From positions 1 to 22,452 of the forward strand of contig CAIQCE010000048.1 of the NCBI GenBank assembly GCA_903870185.1: 22,452 nucleotides of DNA, written 5' to 3'. The translations under genes were made by a program, and so were the position numbers. The notes under the pieces were generated by a model. It ran no database searches and was not told the DNA's origin. It worked only from the letters and a program-made list of their open reading frames with translations. Below, one piece after another: positions 13,913 through 21,648 of this stretch (the first letter of the stretch is position 1; each line of letters starts with the position of its first letter). The DNA comes from an uncultured Gammaproteobacteria bacterium (GTDB lineage: Bacteria > Pseudomonadota > Gammaproteobacteria > Coxiellales > Coxiellaceae).

Positions 13913-14845
13913 TTAAAGTTTGTTAATAATCACCGAAAAAAATAACGCTATGTTATCGAGAAAGCGTTGTCGATAGACACCTGATTTCTGATAATTGCAT
14001 AATCGAGATATCAGATTTCCACTTCTAGCTTTAGAAAAACATTCCAAGGTAGCTTGGTTTTCGGGTGTTAATAAATTTCGCACACGAGACAGTGCTTCAA
14101 TATTTAAGCTATTCCACTTTTTAAATTGTCCATTGAATAGCTGCCATAGTCGATAGAGTCGTGCATGTAAACTCACATTGGCACCCATAACATTATTGCC
14201 ATGCTGGCGATAACGAATGCTAAGATATGGATCATAATAAACAGCACCACCAGCACCCGAAATCAACATATAAGCCCACCATTCATGAGAAGCGACTTTT
14301 TGGTTGTCTTTTGAAGCTTGGTAAATCAACTCTCGAGCCGCATGATTCATAACAAGAGTATTACCTCCCACAATGGATTGCACTAAAGCATTCTTAAAAG
14401 ATAAAGGCTTTGTAAATAATGAAGAGCAACCTATCTCATAATCATTCTCATCCGTCAAACGAGTACGTGTGCCATACAAAGCGGGGACTGTAGCTGGCAG
14501 TGTATTCAGCCAAGCGATAGCACGTGAAATTCTGTCTTTTTCCCAAATATCATCTTGATCAGACCAGGCGAAATAATCGGCTTGAATTTCAGGATTTGAA
14601 GTTAAGGAAAGAAAATTAGCCACAAACCCTTTTTGAGGACCTTTTACTATAGAAAACTTATCCCTTCCCCATTGAGCTTGGGCTTCTTCCAAGAGACTGA
14701 TCGTTCGATCTTTAGAGCCATCATCGCTCACCCAAAGACTAAGATTAGGATGATCTTGGGAGTGAATAGAATTCAGTTGTTCAACCAAAAACCGTTCACC
14801 TTGATAGGTACAAAGGAGTACTGCCACTGATGGCGACATGCTCAT
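13913..14845 (-). CDS. family 2 glycosyltransferase (rhamnosyltransferase-like)
   Basis: A GT-A fold glycosyltransferase of 310 residues without membrane anchor. The nucleotide-sugar site is marked by VLLCTYQGERFLVEQLNSI (9-27), DDGSKDRT (41-48) and the metal-binding SDQDDIW (95-101). SIVGGNTLVMN (near 158) and HEWWAYM (187-193 region) are typical of dTDP-rhamnosyltransferase-like GT2 members that build O-antigen or other surface glycans. The ATG at 14845 has GGA 6 nt upstream, and a second ATG two codons on is possible. It is alone, not in a polysaccharide cluster, and divergent from the rsxB-like gene. The acceptor cannot be told from the sequence. Codon use looks like its neighbours. Confidence 0.85.
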   Translation of the reverse strand: MSMSPSVAVLLCTYQGERFLVEQLNSIHSQDHPNLSLWVSDDGSKDRTISLLEEAQAQWGRDKFSIVKGPQKGFVANFLSLTSNPEIQADYFAWSDQDDIWEKDRISRAIAWLNTLPATVPALYGTRTRLTDENDYEIGCSSLFTKPLSFKNALVQSIVGGNTLVMNHAARELIYQASKDNQKVASHEWWAYMLISGAGGAVYYDPYLSIRYRQHGNNVMGANVSLHARLYRLWQLFNGQFKKWNSLNIEALSRVRNLLTPENQATLECFSKARSGNLISRLCNYQKSGVYRQRFLDNIALFFSVIINKL

Positions 14846-14953
14846 ATCGAATCCAAATATTGATAAAGGCTCTCACTCACATAATGAGAGCCGATGATTC
14901 TCTCCTTGAGCACCTGATATGTCAAGAAATCGCCAAATTACTAAAAACTCTTT

Positions 14954-15568
14954 ATGATACGGGCGATGAAACCTTTAGCCGACCTAATAGACGCCCTCTT
15001 ACCCCAAACCCAATGCGGCCTTTGTGGCTACCAGGGATGCCATCCCTATGCGACAGCTATCTCAGAAAATCTAGCACCCATAAATCTTTGCCCGCCCGGG
15101 GGGATAGAAACCCTCAGAGCTTTAGGCGCCTTAGTAGGCCAAAAAACCAGCCCTCTAGAACCCAAAATGCAAGAGCTCACAAAACCCACTCAACGAGCTG
15201 TAATTCGGGAGGAAGAATGCATCGGCTGTACCAAATGCATTCAAGCCTGTCCTTTAGATGCCATAGTAGGCGCCTCAAAAGCGATGCATACCATCATAGA
15301 AAAAGACTGCAGCGGTTGTGAACTCTGTATCGCACCTTGTCCCGTCGATTGCATTGATTTAATCTCAATCCCTGAGCCCACACGTGAAGAAAAAACCGAA
15401 AGACAATCACACTTTAGAAAACTTTATGAATGGCACCTTGCACGCACTGATACTGTTGAAGAATCTGAAACAGCACCTGCATTAGACCTTAGTATCAACG
15501 ATCGAAAAAATGCCATTGAGGCTGCTTTAAAAAGAATCCAATCAAAGACCAAAAATAATGAATGCTAA
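14954..15568 (+). CDS. rsxB: RnfB/RsxB-type iron-sulfur protein, soluble form
   Basis: A 204-residue protein with three predicted 4Fe-4S sites. The first is the Fe-S domain CGLCGYQGC...LCPPGG, with Cys21, Cys24, Cys29 and Cys46. The others are two ferredoxin motifs, C89-x2-C92-x2-C95-x3-CP and C119-x2-C122-x2-C125-x3-CP. The blocks LLPQTQCGLCGYQGCHPYA and CIGCTKCIQACPLDAIVGA closely match E. coli RsxB (RnfB). The N-terminal membrane helix of RnfB is missing and the other rnf/rsx genes are not adjacent, so it is probably a free electron carrier, not part of an Rnf pump. Neither ATG 14954 nor ATG 14966 has a good ribosome site. Its end overlaps nth by 11 bases, as in the gammaproteobacterial rsx-nth linkage. 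A role in keeping the Nth cluster or SoxR reduced is inference. Confidence 0.85.
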   Translation: MIRAMKPLADLIDALLPQTQCGLCGYQGCHPYATAISENLAPINLCPPGGIETLRALGALVGQKTSPLEPKMQELTKPTQRAVIREEECIGCTKCIQACPLDAIVGASKAMHTIIEKDCSGCELCIAPCPVDCIDLISIPEPTREEKTERQSHFRKLYEWHLARTDTVEESETAPALDLSINDRKNAIEAALKRIQSKTKNNEC

Positions 15569-16193
15569 AAAAACCTTAGAAATATTCAAACGATTTCAGA
15601 TGGCAAATCCCAATCCTGTTACAGAATTGGTTTATCATAATCCATTTGAATTATTGGTCGCTGTTATTCTCTCAGCTCAAGCAACTGATAAGAGCGTTAA
15701 TAAAGCCACCGTCAATTTATTTAAAAATGCGAATACTCCAAAAGCAATCTTGAAAATGGGTGAAGAAAAATTACGTGAAGCAATCAAAACCATCGGCTTA
15801 TTCAATGCGAAAGCACATCATATATTTTTGACCTGTCAAATTCTGGTGGAAAAATTTAATTCTGAAATCCCCAAAACTAGAGAGGAGTTAGAAAGCTTGC
15901 CGGGTGTAGGACGAAAAACAGCAAATGTTATTCTCAATACACTTTATGGAGAATCCACAATTGCAGTTGATACTCATATTTTCAGAGTGGCTAATCGAAC
16001 TCATTTAGCTGCCGGGAAAACACCGCTGGCTGTGGAAAAAAAATTATCTGCAATCATTCCGAATGAGTATTTGGTTCCGGCTCACCATTGGTTAGTATTG
16101 CATGGGCGTTATGTCTGCGTTGCTCGAAAACCTTTATGCTCAACTTGTTTGATTCAAGATTTGTGTGAGTATGAGAATAAGACGGATCCCTAG
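15558..16193 (+). CDS. nth: endonuclease III
   Basis: Bifunctional DNA glycosylase/AP lyase for oxidised pyrimidines. The 211 residues equal the E. coli enzyme in length and numbering. The helix-hairpin-helix LPGVGRKTANVILN contains the catalytic Lys120, Asp138 lies in AVDTHIFR, and Cys187, Cys194, Cys197 and Cys203 (CVARKPLCSTCLIQDLC) bind the 4Fe-4S cluster. The start overlaps the rsxB-like gene by 11 bases, so translation is coupled. The stop TAG and the stop of the convergent porin gene share the palindrome CTAG at 16190-16193. Confidence 0.97.
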   Translation: MNAKKTLEIFKRFQMANPNPVTELVYHNPFELLVAVILSAQATDKSVNKATVNLFKNANTPKAILKMGEEKLREAIKTIGLFNAKAHHIFLTCQILVEKFNSEIPKTREELESLPGVGRKTANVILNTLYGESTIAVDTHIFRVANRTHLAAGKTPLAVEKKLSAIIPNEYLVPAHHWLVLHGRYVCVARKPLCSTCLIQDLCEYENKTDP

Positions 16194-17593
16194 AAATACA
16201 CACCCACTTGAGCCGTCACAGAATTACGACTTGGCCCATCAGGTGTCATCACAGATGTACCACCATTTCCGTTAGCGGTAGTGCCTGCACCGTAATTAAT
16301 ATCATGGCGAAACTCGATACTTTCGATAGTATCTTTCCAAAATGAGGCACTCGCCACAGCCGCTATACTTTGCTCGGGCAGATTATAAGCCAATGCCTGC
16401 CAAGTTCGACCATAAGTTAATGCAAAAGTCGTCGGCTTATTATGAATCGTCACATTATAGTCGCCCTCTAAATACATAGCCTTCGGTGTAGCTCCTGCTC
16501 CATTAAAGCTCATATTTGAAGAATCATAGGAACGAATTGCACTAATATATTCTGCATTAAAACCATAATCGCCATAAGTTAATTCACTATGAAGATCGAC
16601 ACCAGGCACTCTATGTTTTAATTGCTCAGTCGATGTGGTTGAACCGAATCCTGCAAACTGATTTGAAGTGGTGTTGCTATTATTAATGGCACCTTGAGCA
16701 TCAGCCATGGTGCTGATAAAGCCCGTACCCATATTATAGTGAAGCTCACCTAAATCATTTTGGTAGCCCACATTCAATCCACCCTCGTTAATAGTCCTTG
16801 AATTATGCGTATAAGTATCGCCACCATAAGCATAAACTTCCCCGTAAAGATTACCATTGCTGTATCCCATCAAGGCAGATCGTTGCAAACTTCGCGCTAA
16901 AGATTGGGTCAAAGGACTCGTCACCATGCTATTGGCATATCGACCAAACTGAAGATACATTTGCCCTAAACTAAAATAGAAAGGAGATTCATTCAAATTA
17001 CCGATAGTTAAGAAGCCTCGAGACACAAAAACCCTAGAATCAGTCGAACGCCCCACATTACCAGAAGTTGAATTAGGTCGAGAATTATCGTAATTCAAAG
17101 CAATAAAACCAGATGCCCAAGTTCCCATAATCGGATTTACATCAATTTCAATATTATTGATATTAATATCGGAATTACCCGTATTTGAATAGCCGTCTCC
17201 TGTCACACCCTGTCCTGTTATCATACCGCTTAACATAACTATAGGTTTGTCTCCATAAGACAAACCTTCAGCAACAGCATGATCCTCTAAATCTTTTCGC
17301 TGCTGTAACAATACTAAATCTTCATTCATGCTAGGCAAATTCACTGTTAAATCACTGGCATCATAAGCAGAGCGTAAACCAATATAAGGAGAGGTAGTGA
17401 CTGTGGCCCCTTTTTCCAATGAGGTGATAAATAAGGGCCTATCCAGCTTCCCCTTATCACCTACTGACTCTATTACGCCTTTAGGCTGAGTTTTACTCTT
17501 AACAACCTCACTCAGTTTTTTATCAGCCGCCCAACAATTCATTGAAAACAGCAATGAACTTGTAATTAGTAGCGGTTTGACTAAGTTTTTCAT
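16190..17593 (-). CDS. LbtU-like outer-membrane porin (siderophore porin family)
   Basis: A 467-residue outer-membrane beta-barrel candidate. A signal peptide ends in NCWA-A (about residue 22). An N-terminal plug-like stretch includes TTSPYIGLRSAYDASDLTVN (66-85) and NEDLVLLQQRKDLE. The rest alternates short amphipathic strands rich in Gly, Tyr, Asn and Ser, and the final residue is Phe (VGVYF), the usual assembly signal. The SPYIGxRSAxDxSDL motif recalls LbtU of Legionella (legiobactin uptake) and the Francisella FslE/FupA (DUF3573) proteins, from memory. There is no TonB box and no TonB-dependent plug. Substrate unproven; iron or siderophore import is the family-based guess. AAGGAC lies 5 nt before the ATG. 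It ends tail-to-tail with nth, overlapping by 4 bases. Confidence 0.72.
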   Translation of the reverse strand: MKNLVKPLLITSSLLFSMNCWAADKKLSEVVKSKTQPKGVIESVGDKGKLDRPLFITSLEKGATVTTSPYIGLRSAYDASDLTVNLPSMNEDLVLLQQRKDLEDHAVAEGLSYGDKPIVMLSGMITGQGVTGDGYSNTGNSDININNIEIDVNPIMGTWASGFIALNYDNSRPNSTSGNVGRSTDSRVFVSRGFLTIGNLNESPFYFSLGQMYLQFGRYANSMVTSPLTQSLARSLQRSALMGYSNGNLYGEVYAYGGDTYTHNSRTINEGGLNVGYQNDLGELHYNMGTGFISTMADAQGAINNSNTTSNQFAGFGSTTSTEQLKHRVPGVDLHSELTYGDYGFNAEYISAIRSYDSSNMSFNGAGATPKAMYLEGDYNVTIHNKPTTFALTYGRTWQALAYNLPEQSIAAVASASFWKDTIESIEFRHDINYGAGTTANGNGGTSVMTPDGPSRNSVTAQVGVYF

Positions 17594-17642
17594 ATTGAGT
17601 CCTTATATTATTCGGATATTAGAAGAGGTCTGAAGGTGGCCC

Positions 17643-17672
17643 AGTATAATACAATCTTTAAATTTGTTACAA
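17643..17672 (-). promoter_or_regulatory. candidate promoter of the LbtU-like porin
   Basis: On the minus strand TTGTAA (17672-17667), an 18-nt spacer and TATACT (17648-17643) lie about 50 nt before the porin ATG. The 119-base gap to pyrC also must hold the pyrC promoter; the plus strand has TATAAT at 17645-17650 without a good -35. No clear Fur box was found by eye. Confidence 0.35.
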
Positions 17673-17712
17673 TACCGTTTCTTCAACTTAGATTCTGCAC
17701 TTAGAGCCGTCC

Positions 17713-18750
17713 ATGATAAAAACCTTAGAAATAATTCGACCTGATGATTGGCACTGCCACTTACGAGATCAAGCATTTTTATCTCGAACAGTTAAAGATA
17801 CTAGTGAGCGCTTTCATCGAACTGTGGTAATGCCCAATTTAAAACCACCTATCGTAAATTGCCAAGAAGCCTCTGATTATCGAAAACGAATTCTAGCCCA
17901 AAGTCCCTCATCCACATTTGACCCTTTGATGACACTTTATCTGCAAGCTGACACCGACCCCAAAACTCTTCGGGAAGCCAAAAAACTCGATTGGATTATC
18001 GGCTGCAAACTTTATCCAGCGGGAGTCACTACGCACTCCGATCAAGGTGTACAAAAAATCCAAAGCATCTACCCTTTATTGGAAATAATGCAGGCAATCA
18101 AACTTCCTTTGCTGATTCACGGAGAGGTGAATGATCCTAAAGTGGATATCTTTGATCGAGAAGCACGATTTATTGAAGAAGAATTAAAGCCGCTACTTCA
18201 TCATTTCCCAAATTTAAAAATTGTACTCGAGCACATTTCAACCCAAGTAGCAGTGGATTTCGTGCTGTCAGGCCCTCCCACTTTGGCAGCGACAATTACT
18301 CCTCAGCATCTATTATTGAATCGAAATGATTTATTAAGTGGTGGTATCAAACCTCATTATTATTGTTTACCTATTTTAAAACGCAGCAGTGATCAAGAAG
18401 CCCTTTTAAAAGCTGTAACTAGTGGAAACCCAAAATTCTTTTTAGGTACCGATAGCGCCCCACACACCCAAGCTCATAAAGAATCAAATTGTGGCTGTGC
18501 TGGAATTTATAGCGCCCATGCTGCGATTGAAATCTATGCTCAAATTTTTGAAGAACAAAATGCTCTCACACATTTAGAAAATTTTGCCAGTGTTTATGGA
18601 GCCGAATTTTATGAAAGGCCCATCAATTCTGAAAAAATTAAATTAGAACGAAAACCCTGGGAAGTCCCACTAAGCTTAGAGTTTGGTGATCAAATCCTTA
18701 TTCCGCTTTGGGCGGGCAAAACACTCAACTGGCGAATGGCAGGACTATAA
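17713..18750 (+). CDS. pyrC: dihydroorotase PyrC
   Basis: Type II dihydroorotase of pyrimidine synthesis. In the 345-residue protein the dinuclear zinc site is complete: His14 and His16 (DDWHCHLRD), the carboxylated Lys99 (GCKLYPAGVTT), His135 (LLIHGE), His173 (LEHIST) and Asp246 (LGTDSAPH). VVMPNLKPP is also typical. The ATG lacks a strong ribosome site (GAG about 8 nt upstream). It overlaps no gene and is followed 4 nt after its stop by rnt, the same pair as in many gammaproteobacteria. Confidence 0.96.
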   Translation: MIKTLEIIRPDDWHCHLRDQAFLSRTVKDTSERFHRTVVMPNLKPPIVNCQEASDYRKRILAQSPSSTFDPLMTLYLQADTDPKTLREAKKLDWIIGCKLYPAGVTTHSDQGVQKIQSIYPLLEIMQAIKLPLLIHGEVNDPKVDIFDREARFIEEELKPLLHHFPNLKIVLEHISTQVAVDFVLSGPPTLAATITPQHLLLNRNDLLSGGIKPHYYCLPILKRSSDQEALLKAVTSGNPKFFLGTDSAPHTQAHKESNCGCAGIYSAHAAIEIYAQIFEEQNALTHLENFASVYGAEFYERPINSEKIKLERKPWEVPLSLEFGDQILIPLWAGKTLNWRMAGL

Positions 18751-18754
18751 CTCA

Positions 18755-19396
18755 ATGGATCAAATATCTGAATCTCAAAAATCTCATAATCTAATGAAAA
18801 AGCGCTTTAATGGTTATCTTCCAATTGTGATCGATGTAGAAACCGGTGGCTGTAATCCGAAAACAGATGCTTTATTAGAACTCGCCGCTGTATTTGTAGA
18901 GATAGATCAACACGGTGTGTTCAAACTTGGAGAAACTCATGCTAATCATATCGAAGCCTTTGAAGGCGGAAAATTAGATCCTAAAGCCTTAGCAATCAAT
19001 CAAATCGATCCCTTTCATCCTTTTCGATTTGCAGTTCCTGAAAAAGAAGCCCTGATTAATTTATTCAAAGCGATCAATATCGCTTTAAAAATTCATGACT
19101 GCCGAAGAGCAGTGCTAGTAGGACATAATGCTCACTTTGATCTTTCCTTTATTCACGCAGCTGCCAAAAGATCCAGACTACAAGCAGAAAACCCTTTTCA
19201 TGCATTTACTTGCTTCGACACGGCTACTTTAGGCGGACTCGCATTTGGTAAAACAGTTTTGGCACGAGCGCTAAAAGCAGCCAACATTCAGTTTGATAAA
19301 AATGAAGCTCATTCAGCAATCTATGACGCTGAGCGCACGGCGGAATTGTTTTGTTTGATTCTCAATCAGTGGGATTCAAAAATCGGGTGGGAATAA
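18755..19396 (+). CDS. rnt: ribonuclease T
   Basis: DEDD-family 3' exoribonuclease that trims tRNA and stable RNA ends. In the 213-residue form the catalytic residues are Asp27 and Glu29 (VIDVETGG), Asp129 (GHNAHFD), His186 and Asp191 (HSAIYDAERTA). FDTATLGGLAFGKTVLARA also matches the family. The frame is open back into pyrC (18683), but the ATG at 18755 gives the family length (E. coli 215) and begins just after the pyrC stop, with AGGA about 11 nt upstream. It is probably read from the pyrC promoter. Confidence 0.95.
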   Translation: MDQISESQKSHNLMKKRFNGYLPIVIDVETGGCNPKTDALLELAAVFVEIDQHGVFKLGETHANHIEAFEGGKLDPKALAINQIDPFHPFRFAVPEKEALINLFKAINIALKIHDCRRAVLVGHNAHFDLSFIHAAAKRSRLQAENPFHAFTCFDTATLGGLAFGKTVLARALKAANIQFDKNEAHSAIYDAERTAELFCLILNQWDSKIGWE

Positions 19397-19413
19397 AAAC
19401 GGTTGATGTTAAT

Positions 19414-19443
19414 GGTTGGTGCCAAGCGGCAGCGCGGCCCAAC
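19414..19443. repeat. GTTGG...CCAAC palindromic repeat, copy C (inverted)
   Basis: The 30 bases are the exact reverse complement of 19564-19593. Together they form a perfect 30-bp inverted repeat around a 120-base centre, between the convergent rnt and ahpC genes. Because both arms are themselves imperfect palindromes, each can also fold alone. Confidence 0.85.
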
Positions 19444-19486
19444 GTCTAGAACTTACTGCGGGACTATCTAATATGTGGCTCCACTT

Positions 19487-19520
19487 GTAGGTTAGCCCCA
19501 AGCGTTAGCGCGGGCTAACA
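19487..19520. repeat. GTTAGCC...GGCTAAC palindromic repeat, copy D
   Basis: A variant of the same family lying between copies C and E. GTTAGCC (19491-19497) pairs with GGCTAAC (19513-19519), with an inner AAGCGTTAGCGC, and the unit is flanked by the familiar GTAG at the left. Both outer arms have changed in step (GTTGG to GTTAG, CCAAC to CTAAC), which suggests selection for pairing. Confidence 0.7.
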
Positions 19521-19562
19521 AATCAATATATTCTTTTATTTTAGCATTACAAAAGAACGGGA

Positions 19563-19597
19563 TGTTGGGCCGCGCTGCCGCTTGGCACCAACCTCCA
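19563..19597. repeat. GTTGG...CCAAC palindromic repeat, copy E
   Basis: The core at 19564-19593 differs from copy B at 5727-5756 by one base and is the perfect inverse of copy C. It ends 16 bases before the ahpC stop, so the C-D-E block may act as a two-way transcription end for rnt and ahpC. Confidence 0.85.
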
Positions 19598-19612
19598 CGT
19601 GAAGATGCTCAA

Positions 19613-20218
19613 CTACAACTTATCGCCTTCTTCTTTCAAATATTCAGCAACACCCTTTACGCTTGCCTTCATGCCCTTAGAGCCTTTTTTCCAACCAGCA
19701 GGACAAACTTCCCCATGTTCTTCGGTGAACTGCAAAGCATCGACTAAACGAATGATTTCATCAATTTCACGGCCCAATGGAAGATCATTCACGATCTGTG
19801 CCCGCACAATATGATCCTTATCGATCACAAACACACCACGCAAAGCCACACCCGCGCTCGGATGCTCAACACCATAACTCTGGCAAATAGCATGATTCAT
19901 ATCTGCTACCATTGTGTAGTGAACTTCACCAATTCCACCTTTATCCACCGGAGTATTTCTCCAAGCGTTATGAGTAAAGTGAGAATCGATGGAAACACTC
20001 ACGACTTCCACATTACGCTTTTCAAATTCTTTCATTCGATGGCTTAATGCAATCAATTCAGAAGGACAAACAAACGTAAAATCCAATGGATAGAAAAATA
20101 CGATCGCATGTTTTCCATTAGTTGCTTTATAAAAATTGAAATCGTTAATAATTTCGCCGGAACGCAGCACTGCGGGTGCACTGAAATCCGGGGCTTTTCT
20201 GCCTACTAATACGCTCAT
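19613..20218 (-). CDS. ahpC: 2-Cys peroxiredoxin (AhpC/Prx1 type)
   Basis: Thiol peroxidase that reduces hydrogen peroxide and organic peroxides. The 201-residue form has the peroxidatic Cys51 in PLDFTFVCPSE, the catalytic Arg126 region (ALRGVF), and the resolving Cys172 in GEVCPAGWKKG. The long C-terminal arm fits typical 2-Cys enzymes. The frame opens far upstream (20305), but the ATG at 20218 has GAGGAG 7 nt upstream and gives the family start MSVLVGRKAPDF, so I use it. No ahpF or ahpD reductase gene is beside it; the electron donor is presumably elsewhere. Its neighbour sodB, beyond one unknown gene, has a related protective role. Confidence 0.95.
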   Translation of the reverse strand: MSVLVGRKAPDFSAPAVLRSGEIINDFNFYKATNGKHAIVFFYPLDFTFVCPSELIALSHRMKEFEKRNVEVVSVSIDSHFTHNAWRNTPVDKGGIGEVHYTMVADMNHAICQSYGVEHPSAGVALRGVFVIDKDHIVRAQIVNDLPLGREIDEIIRLVDALQFTEEHGEVCPAGWKKGSKGMKASVKGVAEYLKEEGDKL

Positions 20219-20373
20219 TCTGTGTCTCCTCAATAGAGTTATAATCAAGACGGTTATTCTACTGTAGATCCCAGGAATTGTGAATGTGAAATTGGCAAAT
20301 CCCAACTGTATTGTCTAATCGCTGACGGCTGTTATACTGAATAGAAGACAAATTGATTAAATGTGAACCTATT

Positions 20374-20901
20374 ATGGCCAAAATCTCTAACTCACTATTG
20401 AAATTCCTTCTCAAATTTGGAATAGCCCTTAGTATTCTTATTTTTTTATTTGCCGCCTTTATGTGCATGGTAGCTGGCATAGCCACGGGAACAGGCCTTC
20501 CGGTCGTTCTCGGCTCTATAGTGGGCAATCCTGGATTCGCCATCAGCTTTGGTGCCGAAATGTTATCTCAAGCTGCAACGATTTCGATCGCTGTTATTTC
20601 AGTCGTCGCCTCACTTGCACTCCTTTTTGCATGCTGGAGAACACTTTCACCACCCAGTTATGGCGATTGGGCAAGCGTTGATGAAGCCGATCATCAAGCG
20701 CTGGTTGCCAAGACTCGGGAACTAAAAGAGGAAAGAAGGAGGAATGATAGAGCGACTGTAGAAAGCATATCAGTCACTGCTAGAGATTATTCTCGCGAGA
20801 AAAGAATCGAGCGACAACTTGCTACCCGCCATCAAGCTGATACTGACACAAAGGGGGGCAAAAAAGAAAAGTCAGCACGCAGATCTGGCCTTCGTCCTTA
20901 A
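20374..20901 (+). CDS. unknown two-helix membrane protein with charged tail
   Basis: I do not recognise this gene. From ATG 20374 it encodes 175 residues. Two strong hydrophobic segments lie at about 15-39 and 67-89, joined by a Gly/Pro-rich, partly hydrophobic stretch (40-62). The C-terminal half (about 108-175) is highly charged and probably helical (ELKEERRRND), ending in a Lys/Arg-rich KKEKSARRSGLRP. Basic residues near the N-terminus and the tail suggest both ends face the cytoplasm. An in-frame TTG at 20353 could add seven residues; neither start has a good ribosome site. It is divergent from ahpC and is followed by sodB after 156 bases. The helix pair plus charged tail is seen in some secreted effectors and in many ordinary membrane proteins, so no function is assigned. 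Confidence 0.65.
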   Translation: MAKISNSLLKFLLKFGIALSILIFLFAAFMCMVAGIATGTGLPVVLGSIVGNPGFAISFGAEMLSQAATISIAVISVVASLALLFACWRTLSPPSYGDWASVDEADHQALVAKTRELKEERRRNDRATVESISVTARDYSREKRIERQLATRHQADTDTKGGKKEKSARRSGLRP

Positions 20902-20974
20902 TTTAAAAACTGTGCATAAGATCCATCAAAAAATCTCGAGACAATAGACGATGCCGCCTAAAACAGGTAAGGTA

Positions 20975-21021
20975 TTGACAGTTACTTTAACCTAGATTAC
21001 GCACTTGGAACCTAGGTTTTT
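20975..21021 (+). promoter_or_regulatory. sodB upstream region: consensus -35 and a hairpin with U-run
   Basis: A perfect TTGACA lies at 20975-20980; 17 nt later the sequence is TACGCA, a poor -10. AACCTAG (20989-20995) can pair with CTAGGTT (21012-21018), followed by TTT, so the same region can be read as a terminator for the upstream membrane-protein gene or as a leader structure of sodB. Which of these holds cannot be settled by eye. Confidence 0.3.
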
Positions 21022-21057
21022 AATCTCATCCATTCTAAAACCAAGGAGATTACCCAC

Positions 21058-21636
21058 ATGTTTGAATTACCTGAATTACCTTACCCACTCAATGCACTAG
21101 CGCCTCAAATTTCTAAGGAAACTTTAGAATACCATTACGGAAAACATCATCGCACTTATGTTAACAAGCTAAATGAATTAGTACCCGGTACCGAGTTCGA
21201 AAAAATGGACCTAGAAGCGATCATGATGAAAGCGACAGGACCGATATTTAATAATGCCGCTCAAGTTTGGAACCACACCTTTTACTGGAATAGCTTAAGC
21301 CCTGAAGGCGGTGGTGAACCCACTGGTAAAATAGCAGCCGCTATCGATCAAGCTTTTGGCTCATTTGAAAAATTCAAAGAATTATTCAATCAAGCGGCCA
21401 TTGGTCAATTTGGTTCAGGCTGGGCTTGGCTCGTTAAAACCAAGGACGGAAAATTGGAAATCGTAGCGACTTCTAATGCCGGCAATCCGATGACCGATCA
21501 TAAAAAACCTTTGTTAACTTGTGATGTTTGGGAACATGCTTACTACATTGATACCCGAAACTCTCGCCCTGAATACATGGTGAATTACTGGCAACTGGTT
21601 AATTGGGATTTCGTTTCAGAAAATTTAATGGGCTAA
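21058..21636 (+). CDS. sodB: iron superoxide dismutase
   Basis: Cytoplasmic Fe-type superoxide dismutase of 192 residues. Metal ligands are His26 (EYHYGKHH), a His in AAQVWNHTFYW near 72, and Asp and His in DVWEHAYYID near 155-159. AAQVWNHTFYWN, the outer-sphere Gln in AIGQFGSGWAW and the start MFELPELPYP are typical of the iron form rather than the manganese form. AAGGAG lies 10 nt before the ATG. dapB follows 12 bases after the stop on the same strand and may share its transcript. Confidence 0.96.
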   Translation: MFELPELPYPLNALAPQISKETLEYHYGKHHRTYVNKLNELVPGTEFEKMDLEAIMMKATGPIFNNAAQVWNHTFYWNSLSPEGGGEPTGKIAAAIDQAFGSFEKFKELFNQAAIGQFGSGWAWLVKTKDGKLEIVATSNAGNPMTDHKKPLLTCDVWEHAYYIDTRNSRPEYMVNYWQLVNWDFVSENLMG

Positions 21637-21648
21637 GATCAATCTACC

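Noticed and set aside
14830..15321. 163-codon plus-strand open frame
   Set aside because: Out-of-frame shadow of the rsxB-like gene; rich in Arg, Pro, Ser and Thr with no domain, while the overlapping frame has all Fe-S cysteine motifs.
17685..17708. Leader sequence similar to 20989-21012 before sodB (19 of 24 bases alike)
   Set aside because: A match of this size is expected by chance in a 22-kb window, and the two sites lie at different distances from their start codons.
20259..20543. 94-codon minus-strand open frame between ahpC and the membrane protein
   Set aside because: Antisense to the start of the unknown membrane protein and over the ahpC promoter region; no signal peptide, domain or ribosome site.
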